Shown here: piece by piece, positions 49,074 through 61,975 of the stretch
How positions within the stretch are numbered: the stretch's first letter is position 1
How the letters are laid out: each line of letters begins with the position of its first letter
Assembly: GCA_030144725.1 (NCBI GenBank)
Contig: JASKMD010000015.1
Coordinates: 1,000,481 to 1,064,480 of the forward strand
Origin: Haematococcus lacustris
Lineage: Eukaryota > Chlorophyta > Chlorophyceae > Chlamydomonadales > Haematococcaceae
Length of the DNA: 64,000 nucleotides
Reading direction: 5' to 3'
Program-made: the position numbers and the translations under genes
The notes under the pieces: model-generated
What the model was told of the DNA's origin: nothing
The model's database searches: none
What the model saw: only the letters and a program-made list of their open reading frames with translations

Positions 49074-49250
49074 CATCACCACAACCTCTCTCCTCTGCTC
49101 AGACAGCAGTCTACCACCATTTACCAGCCCCCTGAGCCACATCTCATGCATACACTCTCACCCCACCCCATGCCACGCCACCCCACCCCACCCACCCCCT
49201 CCCACCCCGCCCCCTTCCACCTCCCCCCGACACCTGCCCGCTGCACTCAC

Positions 49251-49904
49251 CCCCTCCATTACTTGCTTCAGCCTCTGAGCGCGCCAGCAGCGCTCCCACT
49301 GCTCCGACATGCGCTGCCACTGTGGCCGCAGCCGCTGCCTGGCGCTCGTCAGCCACCACCCCGATCACCCGCTGCCGGGCGCTGCTCGGCAAGGGCCTGG
49401 GGTGCGTCCGGGTGCCTCCAGGGCCGCGTGTGGTGAAGCTGCCCCCACCACCACGATCACCCTCCACCATGGCAGCACTGGCGGCAAAGGCGTCAACGAT
49501 GGCTCCACTGCCAGAGGGGGCGAGCCCTGGGGCGGTGCCACTACTGCTGCTGCTGCTGCTGTGCTCGCTGCCCTGGTCTGAGTTGCGAGGTCTTGCCGGG
49601 GACCTAGCCCCAGGTTGTGGATCTGTGGCTGCTTGGATTTGAACCTGGGGTCCAAGGCTGTCAGGACCACCAGCTTGGCTGGGAGCCGCCCCGCCATTTG
49701 TCATCAGCTGGCTGTCAGCGGGCTGGGACCCGTTGTCGTGGCTGTGGCGGGAGACATGTGCTTGGCTGCCGTGTTGCTGGTTGCTGTTGAGTTCAGGAAC
49801 ATCGGCAGCTGCAGCAGCAGCCTCTGCCACCAGACCTGCTGCCACAGCTGCCTGAACACCAAGGTAGTGGCAGAGGGTGGGGTTGCTGGGGTCCATGGGA
49901 GGGG

Positions 49905-49944
<40 letters not shown>

Positions 49945-52900
49945 GGCCCCTGTGCTGCCTGACCTGCACAGAGCGTGATGAAGTGCCTGGACCTCCTCTG
50001 TGCTGGGCGGCTTGGAGGCCCCTGAGCTGGCGCTGGAGCTTGGCAGCTGATGAGAGGTGTCAGCTGGGGTGTCAGCAGGGACAGCAGGGGCAGGACTGTC
50101 GTTTGCTGCACTTTGGGCCAGCTGAGGGGGAGGGGGTGGGATGGGCTGCTCCACAGCCAGGTCCCCAACCTGGTATGCAGAGAAGGGGGCTGGGGGGGCG
50201 GAGGCAGATGGCAGGCCCCCTCCCCCTGGGGCTTGTGGCATGCGAGGCTCTTGTCCTTGCGCCTGGCCAGGACTCACTGGATCAGCAGGACTCGCTGGAT
50301 CCGTAGGACTCACTGGATCAGCAGGACTAGCTGCAGGACGTGTCATGGGATCAGCCGGCTCCGTGTGTGACTGAGGATGATGTGGCAAGGAGAGCAACTG
50401 AGCCACCGAGGGTGGGACAGCAGGGGAGCAAGCTGATGCGGCAACGTCCTGTTCCACCGCCTGAAGGCACGTTGCCATGGCTTGCTGGCTGCTTGCGGGA
50501 GGTGAGGCTGGGTGGGGCGAGGGCGAGGGTGCTGCTGCCGCTGCTGCTGCTGCCGCTGCTGCTCCTGCTGTCGCTGCTGGCCCTTCTTCTGAACACAAAG
50601 ACGGGGATAAGGCTCCCGCTGCTGCTCCTGCTCCGTCTGCTGCTGCTGCTCCTGCTGCAGCTTGTGGCCCATCTCGTTGCTTAGCCAAGGCGGTGGTAGC
50701 AGCAGGCAGCACCCCATCCACTGACACCCTGTCCGCAGCAGGAGCTGCAGCGGGAGCCCCCTCGAGGCGAGGGCGCAGTGCAAGAAGTGGAGCGCTGCTG
50801 CGCGCCAGGCTAGGTGCCGGGTTGAGCTGCCCCGCAGGCAGCATGGCAGTGTCAGCAGCCGCCTCCCCCTTGGGCCCTGCCGCCACGCTGCCAGACAGGC
50901 TGCCGGAGTGGGTGGCTAAGAGGGGCAGGGCGCGGCCAAGCGGGGAGGTGGTGAGCGCGCCCAGCTCTTTGCTCATCAGCTGCTGCAGGGGCACCAGCTC
51001 ACTGGGGGCCTCGCGCACCCTGGTGCGGAAGTAGCGGCGGCGCCGCACAAAGTGCTTGATGTTGCACTTGCCGCTGAGGGGCGGAGGAGGGTGGCGCAGG
51101 AAGTTGAAGTCCAGGGCGTAGGACCAGCCCTGCTCGTCCACGCAGCCTTCTTCAAAGCCGTCCATGTCCAGCTGCCACGCAGACTCCACCCACCTGCAGG
51201 GCGCCAAGCAAAGTGATGTGTGAGGTGTGTTGATGTGTGAGGAGGTGTGAGAGGTGTGTCATTCAAAAAAACTAGTGGGTGGCCCTGTGCCAGCTGGGGC
51301 TCATCGCCTGCCTGCCATCAACCGGGTCAATACCCAAATTGGCTGCTCTGTGTTTGTGTAGCAGTGGTGTTCAGTGTTCTTTAACAGTGGTGCATCAGTA
51401 ACAGTGGTGTACCAGTACAGTGGTGTACCAGTAGTGTTTCTGCAGCAGTGGTGTTCAGTGTTCAGTGTTGACACTTGTGTTCAGGACCAGACTCAGCAAC
51501 TAGAGCCACAGTAGCGGAGGTGCTCATCCATACCAACCCCTTACTCATGGGGCCATCCACCTACCCATCTGGCCCCTCCCTCCCCTACCCTGCACCTCCC
51601 TCCCACCCAGGTGGCTGAACCAGCTCTTCTGACCTGTTTGCCTCCGACCTGGTCCACCCTCAACCGCCAGGACCAGCAGCCCATTGCCTGCTCTCAGCCT
51701 CCCACTGGCCCTGCACCCTGTGCCTCAACCCTCATTAAAACTGGTCACCCATTGCTGCCCCACCTCCCCAGCCCTCCCAGCTCAGACCACCCCCTCCCTC
51801 CTGCTCTGGTCACCCAGGACTGCCCCTCTTCCCCAGCTCTTCCCCAGCCCTCCCCAGCCCAGCCCAGCCCAGCCCCCCCCAGCCCTCCCCAGCCCTCTTT
51901 AGGGCCCCCCCCCAGCACTCCCCAGCCCTCCCCAGTTCTTCCCAACCCAACCCCAGCCCCCCCCCCCCAGGCCCCCCCAGGCGCCCAGCTCAACCCACTC
52001 ACTCCCAGCCAGCGGGCAGCTGCGGCTCCACCTGCTCGAAGATCATGGAGGCGGTGCCGCCTGGCCTCCCCTGACGGTCCCCCCAGTGGCCCACGCGGTC
52101 GCTGGGCAGGAAGTGGCCGGGCCAAGTGTGACCCCAGGCCCTGGGAGTGAGAGCCAGCAGGGCAGCAGGACAGCGGGGGGGCGTGGATGCAGGGGGGAGG
52201 TAGCAGGGGCGAGCCAAGCAGACGGGGGCGGGGGGAAGGGCGAAGCAGGAGGTTGCTGGGGCCAGGTGGGGTCCTGGTGCTGGCTTCAGGGAGCCCGGGG
52301 GGGGGGGGGGCAGCTGAGGAGCTGCTGCCGGGGGTAATGTAGTGTGAGGTGTGAGGTGTGTGACCTGAGGGGAGGCCAGGCCAGAGCAGCGTGGGGGGCC
52401 TGAGGGTGCAGCTGAGGAGCTGCTGTGTGGTGTGTGTGTGGTGTGTGTGTGGTGTGTGATGTGTGGTGTGATGTGTGGTGTGATGTGTCCCCCTGTGCAT
52501 GGTGGCTAGGCCAGGGTGGAGTGGGGGGCAAGGCTGCTCTGAGTGTGTGCCTTCTTGGCAAGCCAGGACAGGGGAGGTGCCAGGCCCCCCAGGGTGTTGA
52601 ACAGGCCCAGGGGGTGGAGGTCTACCAGGCCCAGGGGGGCGGTGTCAGGCCGGGGGGGGAGGGAGTTTACTGAAGTGCTTAAAGAGCCAGGTCTCACCTG
52701 AAGGGCCGGGGGGGAGGGGGGACAGGGGGTTCGCCAGGCCCCGTGGGGGGTAACCAGCCCCCGGGGGGTAAACAGGCCGAGGGGGTGGGGATTCACTGCA
52801 GAGCCAGGTCTCACCTGAAGGGCTGGAAGCGCTCGTGCTCAAACACCTCCTCCTCCAGCATGCTGCAGTCCTCCTGGCCCCGCACCACCTGCAGTGCCAC

Positions 52901-52980
52901 CCGGGCCACCGCCGCCACCAGCAGCATGTGCGGGGGTGGGGGGGGTGGACAGGGCGAGTGGCAACAACGTCAACAACAGC

Positions 52981-53069
<89 letters not shown>

Positions 53070-56000
53070 CGACAATGCAGGTGCAGTGACAAAACAAAAC
53101 ACAAACCACAAAACACCACCCACCACCACCACCACCGACAACAAGGTCAACACCCACAATGACAGCAACAGCCACAGCAGTGGCGCCTCCAGCACCCTTA
53201 CCAAAGCAAATAGTCTGAAGAATAGGAGAAAGAGCTGACAGCACCACCAGCATGCTTGCCCTGGCAGGCCATGCTAGCTGGGGGCACACTAAGCCACTGC
53301 CCCTGACCCTTCAGGAACCATTCTCCTACCATCCCCGCACCCCTACTCCTGGCTGGCGCCCTCCCCTCCCCCCCTCCCACCACCCCCTCCCTCCGGGAAC
53401 CATCCTCCTACCAACCCCACCCCATGGACGTCCTGGCCGTCCCCGCACCCTAACTCCTCTAGCTGGCGCTCTCCCCTCCCCTCCCCTCCCCCTCCTCCCA
53501 CCCCCCCCTCCCACCCCACCCCCCCCTTCCACCCACCCGCCCCCCCTCCTCCACGCCCTCTCCCCGCCCCCTCCCACCCACCACGTTGGCTGCACTGTGC
53601 ACGCTGCCCACCGACAAGCTGGTCAAGCTCCTCTGCACCGGCGCAAAGCTCGGCTCGCTGCCGGCCTGCGACCCCTGGCTGCCCCCCGGAGCGCCCTCAT
53701 GCTGCGCTGGTGAGCCGCGGCCTGACATGCCCCCCGCGCTGCCCACCTCCCCCAACACCCGACCAGTGCCTGCCTTGGTCATGCCCACACCAGCAGGCCC
53801 GCCCTGGCCGCCCCCCCCGCCCCCACCCCCCCCACCCCCCCCACCGCTGGCCCCGCTGCTGCCCAGCCCCTGGCGCATGCTGCTGTGGGCTAGGCGGGGG
53901 GGGCTGGGGGTGGGGCTCTGGCCACGGCTGGGCTGAGTGGCGGGGGGGCCTGCTGCTCCTGGTCTGGCAGGGGGGGTGGGGGTTGCTGAGGGGGAGGACG
54001 CGGCTGACGGCCCCCCTCCTGCTGCTGCTGCTGCTGCTGGGCTGCTGGCGGGGTCCGGGTGGGGCCCCTCCTCGCCCTGATGTCGGGGGTCCTTCATAGC
54101 CGCGGGGGGGGAGGGCACAGGGCCTGGTACGCCCCCAAAGGCGCCTGCATGGGGGGCGGGGGGGGCAGGAGGGGGAGGAAGGCAGTGGGGGGCTGAGGCC
54201 GTGGTGTTAGGTGGGTGTTGGGGGGTGGGTAGAGGGTGGGGGAGAGAAGACAGGGAGGGGGGGGGGGCAGACTGGGAGTTGGCGGTGGTGCAGTGCAAAC
54301 ACTGGCACTTACAGCTGCTGTGTCTCTCCTTGCATGCCCCTGTTGCACACGTTGCTGATCAACCGAGCATCACACCTTTTTCCTTTTACTTTGGGACCCC
54401 TAGATAGGAGTGGGATGCATGCATGCAGTATGGCAGACACCCACCCTCCCTCCCCCCCTCCCCCACCCCACCTCCCCACACCTACTCCTTCAGCCCCTGC
54501 CAGCGGACCCACCTGCCCAGCCGCCCTTCACGCCCACAGCCATGGCGTCCAGGCCCAGGGACATGGACTTGATCCATGCCTTCATAGGGTCCCCCCCCGG
54601 CCCTGTACCCCCCCCTCCCCCCCACCCTGCTGCTGCTGCTGCTGCGTTCAAGGGGGGGCCGTTGGCCAGCACCAGCACCTGGTCCTCCCCCTGGCCCCCC
54701 CCCTCCTCTGCCCCGGTGAAGGAGCCGAATGTCCTGGACCCTGCCCCCCCCTTGCCCCCCTCCCCCCCCCCAAGCGCCCCTGCCTGCTGCTTCCCCCCCC
54801 CAGCCACACTGGCCTCCGCCCCCCCCCTCACTGCTGCCGCTGCTGCCTCCTCCACCTTGGCGTGCGCACCTCCAGGGGTAGAGGAGCCGTTGGTGGTCGT
54901 GCTGGGCGGAGTTTGAGCAGCAGCAGTGGGGGACTGTTTGGCGGCAGTGGGGGGGTGGGGGGGGGAGGGCGGGGCTGTTGCTGCGCCTGCTGCTGCTGCA
55001 GGGGGGTGTTTTGTGTCCTCTGCCTTGCTGCCCTCATGGGGGCGGCCCAAAAGGGGGCTGCTCCCGCTGCTGCTGCTTGGCCCCCCCTTCTTGCCTGGGC
55101 TAGTCAGCCCCCCCTGCTGCTGCTCCCCCCTGCTGCTGCTATCAACAGCGCCCAGGAGGGAGAGGGGGCCAGCAGGGGGGCTGGAGGAGGAGGGCTGGAA
55201 CGTGGCCAGCTCCATGCCTTGAGAGTGAGAATCTGTGTGACCGGCAGCTGTGGCACGACTGCTGGGGGGCCGCCCGCCTGGGGGGGTCCCCCCTCCCCCC
55301 GAGCCCAGCTGCTGCTGCCCAGCCGCTGCTGCTGCAGATCTCAGAGCGGCGGTGAGGACAGAGGCGGTTGAAGCGGTTGAAGAGTGTGTTGCCCCTGCCC
55401 CAGCCTTGGTTTGCCCCAGGGTCAGGGCGGCAGGGGGGCCTGCTGCTGCTGTGGGGGGTGAGGGGTGAGCAGGTGCAGTCTGGTATACCCCGCCCTTGGT
55501 CATGGTCTTGCCGCTAGGGGGGGGGGCCTTACGTTGTGGGGGGGTGGGGGCAGCCACCGCTTTGGGCGGGGGAGCCAGGGCAGGGGGGGGGGCTGGCTTT
55601 GGCACGCTGGTGGTTGCGGGGGGAAGGGGGTGTCCGTTGGGCTGGGTGGCCTCAGTGGCGGTTGCGGCGGTTGCTGGGGTGGGGGCAGCAGCCGTGTCAG
55701 TGGATGAGGTGGGTTGCCCTGGTGGGGGCCCTTTGACAGGCGAGGAGGGGGCGGAGGGGGAGAGAGGGTGAGAGGGCAGCTTCAGAGGGGGTGGGGGGGT
55801 GGGAGGGGAGTGCTGCCCAAGACCGTGGCTCCTGCAGCATGGAGGGAGGGAGGGGGAGAGCAGCAGAGGGGGGTGGGAGGAGGGGGGCCACACAGGTGGC
55901 TCTGGTGGCTGCTGGGCTGAAACGAAGTCTCCCTCCCTCCCCTCCCGCCGCTCCTTCCTCTCCCTTTCATCTCCTCCCTCCCAAGTGTCACCCTTCCCTT

Positions 56001-56466
56001 CCACCCTCCCCTTCCACCCTCCCCTTCCACCCTCCCCTCACCCAAACAAAGGAGGCTCCCCCAACTCTCATCTTCAGATCACAACCTCAGCAGTAGCCCC
56101 CACCCACCCCTCCCCCCCCAGACCCCTTTTGAACCCACTCCATTGTTCAGCTGGCTCACCACATGTGTTTTGGTCAGTCAGCCAGCGAGCCCTCCCCTGT
56201 GAGGCCCCCACCCCTCCCAAACCCTGGCAGTGAACTGGGGCGTGCAAGCTTTCCCCTGTGAGGCAGCAGCCACAGCCACCTACCGGGCAACTACCATGGC
56301 CCTCCTGCCCGCGGCTTGCATGCCCCAGTTGACCGCCAGGAGCAGCCCCAGGGAGGTGAGCACCTCGGCCAAGCTGTCGGGCAGGTCCAGCCAGTGGGTG
56401 ATGGGCCGGCACACCAGCCCCAGCACACCACTGCAGGGGGCAGCCAGGGGGCAGCCAGGGGTGCGG

Positions 56467-56500
<34 letters not shown>

Positions 56501-59500
56501 CGTGTTGTAGGAGTCCAAGGGTGGTGTGATACAGCCGCATGGAAAAGGGAGGCAAGGGAGGGGATGAAATGGGAAGGGGAGGGGAGGGAAAGGGCAGCAG
56601 GTAGGGGGAGCAGAAACGTACTCTTGTCAGGTACAGGCATGTTCTCTCATACCTCCCTCCCCTCCCTACACCATGAGTGTGGGCACTGCCCCTCCCCATC
56701 ACTACCACAGCTCATGCCGCCCCCCCTGACTCTGCCCCAGCAGTGAGCAGCCGACCAGCCTGGCCTACAGACAACTGACTTCATACACACGCCCCGCCTG
56801 CCTATGTGGCATGCCGATGGTGTGGTACCCAGTGCTGTGGTGTGTACCCAGCGGCAAGCAGATGGTGCGGTACCCAGTTGCCAGACCAGCCATGAGCCAG
56901 CACCCTAAAGTGCTGCTAGTAATCCCTGACCAATTTGAGGAATACACAAATTGTGAAAAATGAAATAGCCACAACTAGCCATAACCAAGGTGTGAAGGAT
57001 GATTACCATGGGGAAGACTCCCTCCCCAGCCCCTCTTCCTCCCCCCCCCACACCCCTTCCTACTCACCCCTTCCCTTTCCACCTCCTCCTCCCACCCACC
57101 CACCTCCACCCCTCCCACCCTCCACCACCCCTCCCACCCTCCTCCTGTTCCTCCCGCTCCCCCTCTTCCCCCTCACCTGCGGTTCCTGCACACGCCCTGC
57201 ACCGCCTGCAGCAGCTGCACCAGCAGGTGCAGGGCCATGAGGCACAGCCCGCCCGCCATCACATGCGCCATGGTGCCCTTGGCAGCCAGTGAGCTCAGAC
57301 CCGCCCCGGCCAGCTCCGACACCACGGCCACTGTGTCGGCCCAGACCAAGAGGCTGGGGGCCAGGGCAGGGGCAGGGGCGGGTGTGGGGAGGGGCGGTGC
57401 AGCCTCAGCTGCTGCGAGCCTGCAGGGGGGCGGAGGGTGGACAGCTGGCTGGGTGCGGGAGCAGGTGCAGGGAAGCTGGGGAAGGGGCCAGAGGGTGGGA
57501 GTGAGAGGAAGAGGGGTAAGCAGCAGGATGGGCATGCGTGATGGGAGTGGGTCCCCTACCCAGCAGTGTGGCAGACAAGGCAAGGTATGGAGGTGGCAGG
57601 CAGGCAGGCAAGGCGGGATGTGGACGCTCCCCACGCCCACCTAATGCTTTGGCCCTAGCCTGACTAGACCTCGTCTGCCCTGATCTGACCTGTCTGTCCG
57701 TGTCAACACTCCCTCTACCTAACCCTGACCCACTAGAGCAGGGCAGCCAGCTTCAGTGCGCCCCACTGGCTGCGCAACGCATCTGAGTCACAGCCCTCCT
57801 CGCATCCTAGCGAAAAGGCATCCTAGTTGCTGTACTTAGAACCTGGACAACCCACTCCCACTCCCACCTGGCGCTCTCCTCAACCTGGGGTTTGGCTGCA
57901 GCAGGAGGGGGTGCTGCTGCCATGGGGGGGTTAGCCTGCTGCTGCTGCTGCTGGGGGGCTGCCAGGCGTTCAGGCACGGCCTCCACCATCTGCCCCTCAG
58001 GCCATTCCTCTAACGGGAACTGGGCTTCCAGCAGCTGGCGGTACTGGCGGTACGTGCCCCTCACACCGCCTGCAGGTGCACCAGGAGCCCCAGGGGAGGT
58101 GGAGGTGGCAGCAGGAGGGCGGCAACGCTAACCCTAACCCTGGAGGTGGCAGCAGGAGGGTGGCAGGGAGCCCAGGAGGAGAAGGGTGCATGGGCAAGCA
58201 GGTGGGTGGGTGCGGTTGGGGGGCCGCGGTGGGGCTGCTGGGTGAGTAGGTAGGGGTGGCAAGAAGCAGCAAGGAGGGGCCGGCAGGTGAGGGGTGTGGC
58301 GGGCTAGTGGCTTGTTGAGGTCACCACCTGTCACACTGGCCATGTCTGCTCTGGCCCCTGCTCTGGCCCCTGCTGCCGCAGCTGCCCCTGCTGCCCCAGC
58401 TGCCCCTGCTGCTGCCTGGTGGAGAAAGGTAGTTAGATGGGCAGGGAGGGGGCCTCTGGTGCCCCTGCTGCTGCTGGGGGTGCTCATGCGAGTGCTGCGC
58501 ATGCTGCCTGTGTTCCTTGGTGCTCTTGCCTGCACAGTCTTCATAACACAGGCTGCCCCTCCACAGAGCCAGCCTAACCTGAAGCTTCTAAACCTGCCCC
58601 ACAAGTCTAACAGCTGGTGTTGCATTAGCGCCACCACCACCCTGCCCCGCACTGAGCTGCCCTGCACTCACGTCTGTGTGCACCCAGAGACCGGCACTGA
58701 TCACTGCACTCAACGACCTGCCAGGGTCTGCCCACCCTGGCGCCTGCCACGAGCCACTGCTGGCTGCTGCTGCTGGCTGCTAACTCCAGTTGGCTGCTGC
58801 TGGCTGCTACTGCTGGCTGCTGCTGCTGGCTGCTATTGCTGGTTGCTGCTGCTCTTGGCTGCTACTGCTGGTTGCTGCTGGCTGCTACTGCTGATTGCTG
58901 CTGCTATTGGCTACTGCTATTGGCTGCTGGCTCCAGTTGGCTGCTGCTGGCTGGTCCCTGAGAACACCATGTCCATTGCACAGCCACAGCCTCCAGCTGC
59001 TCCTGTCCATTGCCTACAACCAGCCCACCTTCCACTGCCTTGGAGATCATGCCCTTCATCATGCGGTTCATGGAGGGAGACCACTGGCAGCAAAAGGAGA
59101 CGTGCAGGAAGCTGCTGGTCCGGCTCTCGGCTAGCATGGTGGCACGGAAGTACAGGTCGAACTTGTCCCCATAGGGGGCTGAGGTGCTGGCCTGTGACTC
59201 CACCAGGTAGCGCTGGCCAGGCAGGTAGATCTGGCAGTGGTGGATTTCCTCTGTTTGAAATGGCCGGGTCGCCAGGGGGGCGGGCGGGCTGTCAAATCGA
59301 ACCTGCGCGCTTCAGCAGCTTTGCTGCAGCTGGATTACCTTGCAAAACCATGCAAGAAGCGGGGGGAAGGCTATGTCACAGAAACTCTTACTATGCAAGA
59401 CCCTTTTGACTGGGTAGGGGCAGGGGCATGTGCACAGACAAGCCCCAGATGGGGACATTGCTAAAGTGGTCTATGAACTCGCCTTGCGCCACCTGCTTGA

Positions 59501-59849
59501 TGCAACAATGTTGCCTCCAGGAGCAGGCGCTGGTGGCTCCCATGAGAATTGTGCCTGAGGCAGCTGGCCTTTGCTCGCAACCCAGGGCGTTTCCACCATG
59601 TTGAAATCATTGCGCAGTTTGTGCAGTTTTTCCTTCGGACATGACAAGAGCGAAGGGGGTCGTCACAGGGACGCAACAGCAGAAGGTCGTAGCACAGCGC
59701 TAGTCCAATCCCTGCCGTACCTGCAATTCCGGAGCTACCCACAGCGCGCGAAACAGGTCGTCTACTTTCGCCTGGACTCGGAGCGCGAGCAGAGTCTTTG
59801 GCTCATCCGTAATGTCGGTGGTCCACAGGCTCCCAGGTGTAGGCTTCAT
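49251..59849 (-). CDS. VASt lipid-transfer domain protein with membrane region and C-terminal DysF domain
   Basis: Eleven exons join in phase: 59721-59849, 59483-59632, 59029-59302, 57868-58069, 57177-57419, 56284-56430, 54513-55831, 53582-54144, 52815-52888, 52003-52140 and 49251-51193. This gives at least 1727 residues. Residues 1-185 form a VASt (START-like) domain: LRNDFNMVETPW, KVRFDSPPAPL, GQRYLVESQASTSAPYGDKF. Hydrophobic segments follow (AGGLCLMALHLLVQLLQ, TSLGLLLAVNWGMQ), then about 600 low-complexity residues. The DysF domain reads FEHERFQPFRAWGHTWPGHF, SAWQLDMDGFEEG, GWSYALDFNF, HFVRRRRYFRTR. VASt proteins move sterols at membrane contact sites, and DysF domains occur in peroxisome/ER proteins. 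No GRAM domain precedes the start. Intron 2 uses a GC donor (AAG|GCGAGT). The last exon ends at a GTGAGT donor; otherwise it reads to a stop at 49144. Confidence 0.75.
52971..53070. repeat. (AAC)n microsatellite in an intron of the VASt-DysF gene
   Basis: About 33 AAC units lie between exons 53582-54144 and 52815-52888. They create spurious poly-Asn, poly-Thr, poly-Val and poly-Leu frames. Confidence 0.95.
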
Positions 59850-60082
59850 CGTCGCAATGCCGTAATTGATACTAAAAGACTAAAAAGGAGTACTGCTGAG
59901 GCCCGGGTCTGACCCAAACTGCGCCTCCCTCCCTGTAGCACGGCTTGCTCGCTGCATCAATCCTATGGAACATGCCATAATGAACAATGCCATGGTGAAC
60001 AGGAAAAAACAGGAAAACCAGGAAACGAAAAGGAAAACCAGGACATCGAAGGCAATTAGCGCCACAGTTAGAGGAGCGAGTT

Positions 60083-61835
60083 AGGAAAATGCAGCGAAAC
60101 AGACATCGTAGACGTAATGCCTCGGACAGTTGAGTTGACCGGCCGCCAGAACCAAGTCCGGCTCAGCGGAACATGCAGGCCAACGGTGCAGCGCACTGGG
60201 CCCACAATCACAATAACACATGGCACGCAAAGATGCACACCTTGATGAGTGGTGTGTCCGCTGCGGGGTTAGAGGCGGGCGCGGTCGTGCCGTCCCAAGT
60301 GGTGGAGGAGCGGCTCTACGAACAACTTGTGCTTTGGGTGGAGGCCTGCAGCAAGAGGGCGCTGCTCGCCAGCTTGCTACTGGCCTCATGGTGCGCGGCT
60401 GCTTCACACGCGTCACTGTACTTGCGGATGGCCAGGAGCTCTTGGAGGAAATCCCTGCTGAGGACGCGGTCATCCCGAACTTGGCGGAGCGCAACCTGTA
60501 CCTGCAGCTCGGCCGCGGTACGCCCCCTCCCGGAATGCATACTCAGCCCAGCTTAGCTGTGGTGGCTGTGTTGGCCGCGCACCCGGGCCTCCGCGACGAG
60601 CTCACCGCTGTACCTCGCTATCCGCACGACAGCAACACCGTCGACGATGTGGGCCAGAAGCTGGAGCCAACAGCCTCACCGGGCTGTTTAAGCGCAGAGT
60701 TGGGAAAGCGGTGGCTCTGGCTGGAGCCAGGGTCATCGCTGGCTCACACGAGCACCAGCGCCGCTTTGGGCTGCCCGTGGATGGCAGGCCAGCCTGGACT
60801 GAGCGTGAGCGCAGCTGGGTGGTGCGGAGTGTGCGGGGGAAGGTGGTGACCTGGCTAGATGGTCAGGGTCAGGGTCAGGGTCAGGGTGGGGTGGTGCCTA
60901 CTGAGGCCATGCGGGATGAGGTGACCAGGCAGCGGAGGTTGCTGGGGGTGGGTCAGGGGGTGGTGGTGACCAAAGCCTGGCGGCAGATGGGGGTCAACCC
61001 GGGCAGCCTGCTGCGTCATGCAGTGGACACCAGCAGGCAGCTGGAGGCTGCCCATGTCAGCTGGCAGGCTGACTGGGCAGACTGGCAGGCACTTGGGGGG
61101 CAGCCCAACTCCAGGCCCTACCGCCCCCCCTCCCCCTTTGCAATCACACCCGGCTGCAGCTGCAAGGCGCACCACATCAAGCTGGACACCCGGGCCATCT
61201 ATGGCCTGGTGCGGGCCGCTGGCATGCTGCCAGCGGACATCACCTCCTTGCCCAAGTTCAGGGATGGTGTGGCCGAACCCAAGGACAGTGAGGTGAGTGA
61301 GCCTGCATCCTGGCACGTTGCTGGTGGCATATTGCATTGTAGGAGTGAAGTCATTACATAGCTGTGAAATAGCCTCACCCACCAACCCCTGGCTGTGCCC
61401 TGCACCGTTTAGACTCAACTTGGCTTGACTTAACACTTGGTTTGGCAATCTTGCAAATGTGCATTGACATGTATGTCGCCTTGCAGGTGGCTGCGCCCGG
61501 TGCGCAGCATGGCGACGCGGTCCTGCATCCGGGGCCTGATGTGCTCAACAAGCATCAACAGCATCAGGTTCTACGACCGGGACGTGTCAGCCGCGCTGAA
61601 CATCCGCCGCATTGCAGCCGGGCCGGGTCGCCCTCGCGAGCTCAGCAGCTGGCTGGGCCGCCCCGCCATTCCTAACCCAGGCAGACCAGGCCAGGAGTGG
61701 GTGTGCGTGCGCGACAAGGGCCTGCTGCGGAAGTGGCAGCGGCGGCACCAGCGGCAGCGACATGTGTATCATGCCATGAGCCAAATAAAACAAACAATTC
61801 GATTGCCCCTAACGAAGGAAATGTGTGTGCGCTAG
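60083..61835 (+). pseudogene. Fanzor lineage D, copy with the central domain deleted
   Basis: The start is basic (MQRNRHRRRNASDS then a stop), followed by NNTWHAK and EERLYEQLVLWVEACSKRAL; a frame change occurs near 60390. From about 60688 to 61292 an uninterrupted frame holds LFKRRVGKAVALAG, EHQRRFGLPVDG, CSCKAHHIKLDTRAIYGLVR and LPADITSLPKFRDGV, ending at a GTGAGTGAG donor. After the acceptor at 61486 come SCIRGLMCST (zinc-ribbon half), the RuvC-III motif FYDRDVSAALNIRRI and GQEWVCVRDKGLLRKWQRRH. RuvC-I, RuvC-II and the first zinc-ribbon half are missing, and the junction is out of phase. Among the Fanzor copies here it keeps the most protein, but it is still inactive. It lies divergently about 230 bp upstream of the VASt-DysF start. 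Confidence 0.75.
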
Positions 61836-61975
61836 AGTATGCATAGGGTAGGTTAGGGCTCTAGCGGCTCCTAGGGTTAGGGACCTAGGTTAGGGACACG
61901 CACCGGTCCCTGACTCCTGTGGAGAAGTGTAGGGGCTCCACAGGAGGATAGGGATACAGGGCAACCTGGAACATG
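61836..61975 (+). ncRNA. Candidate Fanzor guide-RNA region and 3' end, lineage D
   Basis: It is conserved with 46608-46720. A strong stem-loop has an 11-bp stem, CTCCTGTGGAG and CTCCACAGGAG, around a short loop; in the miniature copy the second arm is CTCCATTGGAG. Upstream are paired CCTAGG motifs. The GAAGGAAATGTGTGTGCG beside the stop codon resembles CAAAGGGGATGTGTGTGAG of lineage B. Position and structure fit a Fanzor guide-RNA scaffold; expression is not shown. Confidence 0.45.

Noticed and set aside
52645..53289. Membrane protein with poly-Val or poly-Leu segment
   Set aside because: Translation of the AAC microsatellite in an intron.
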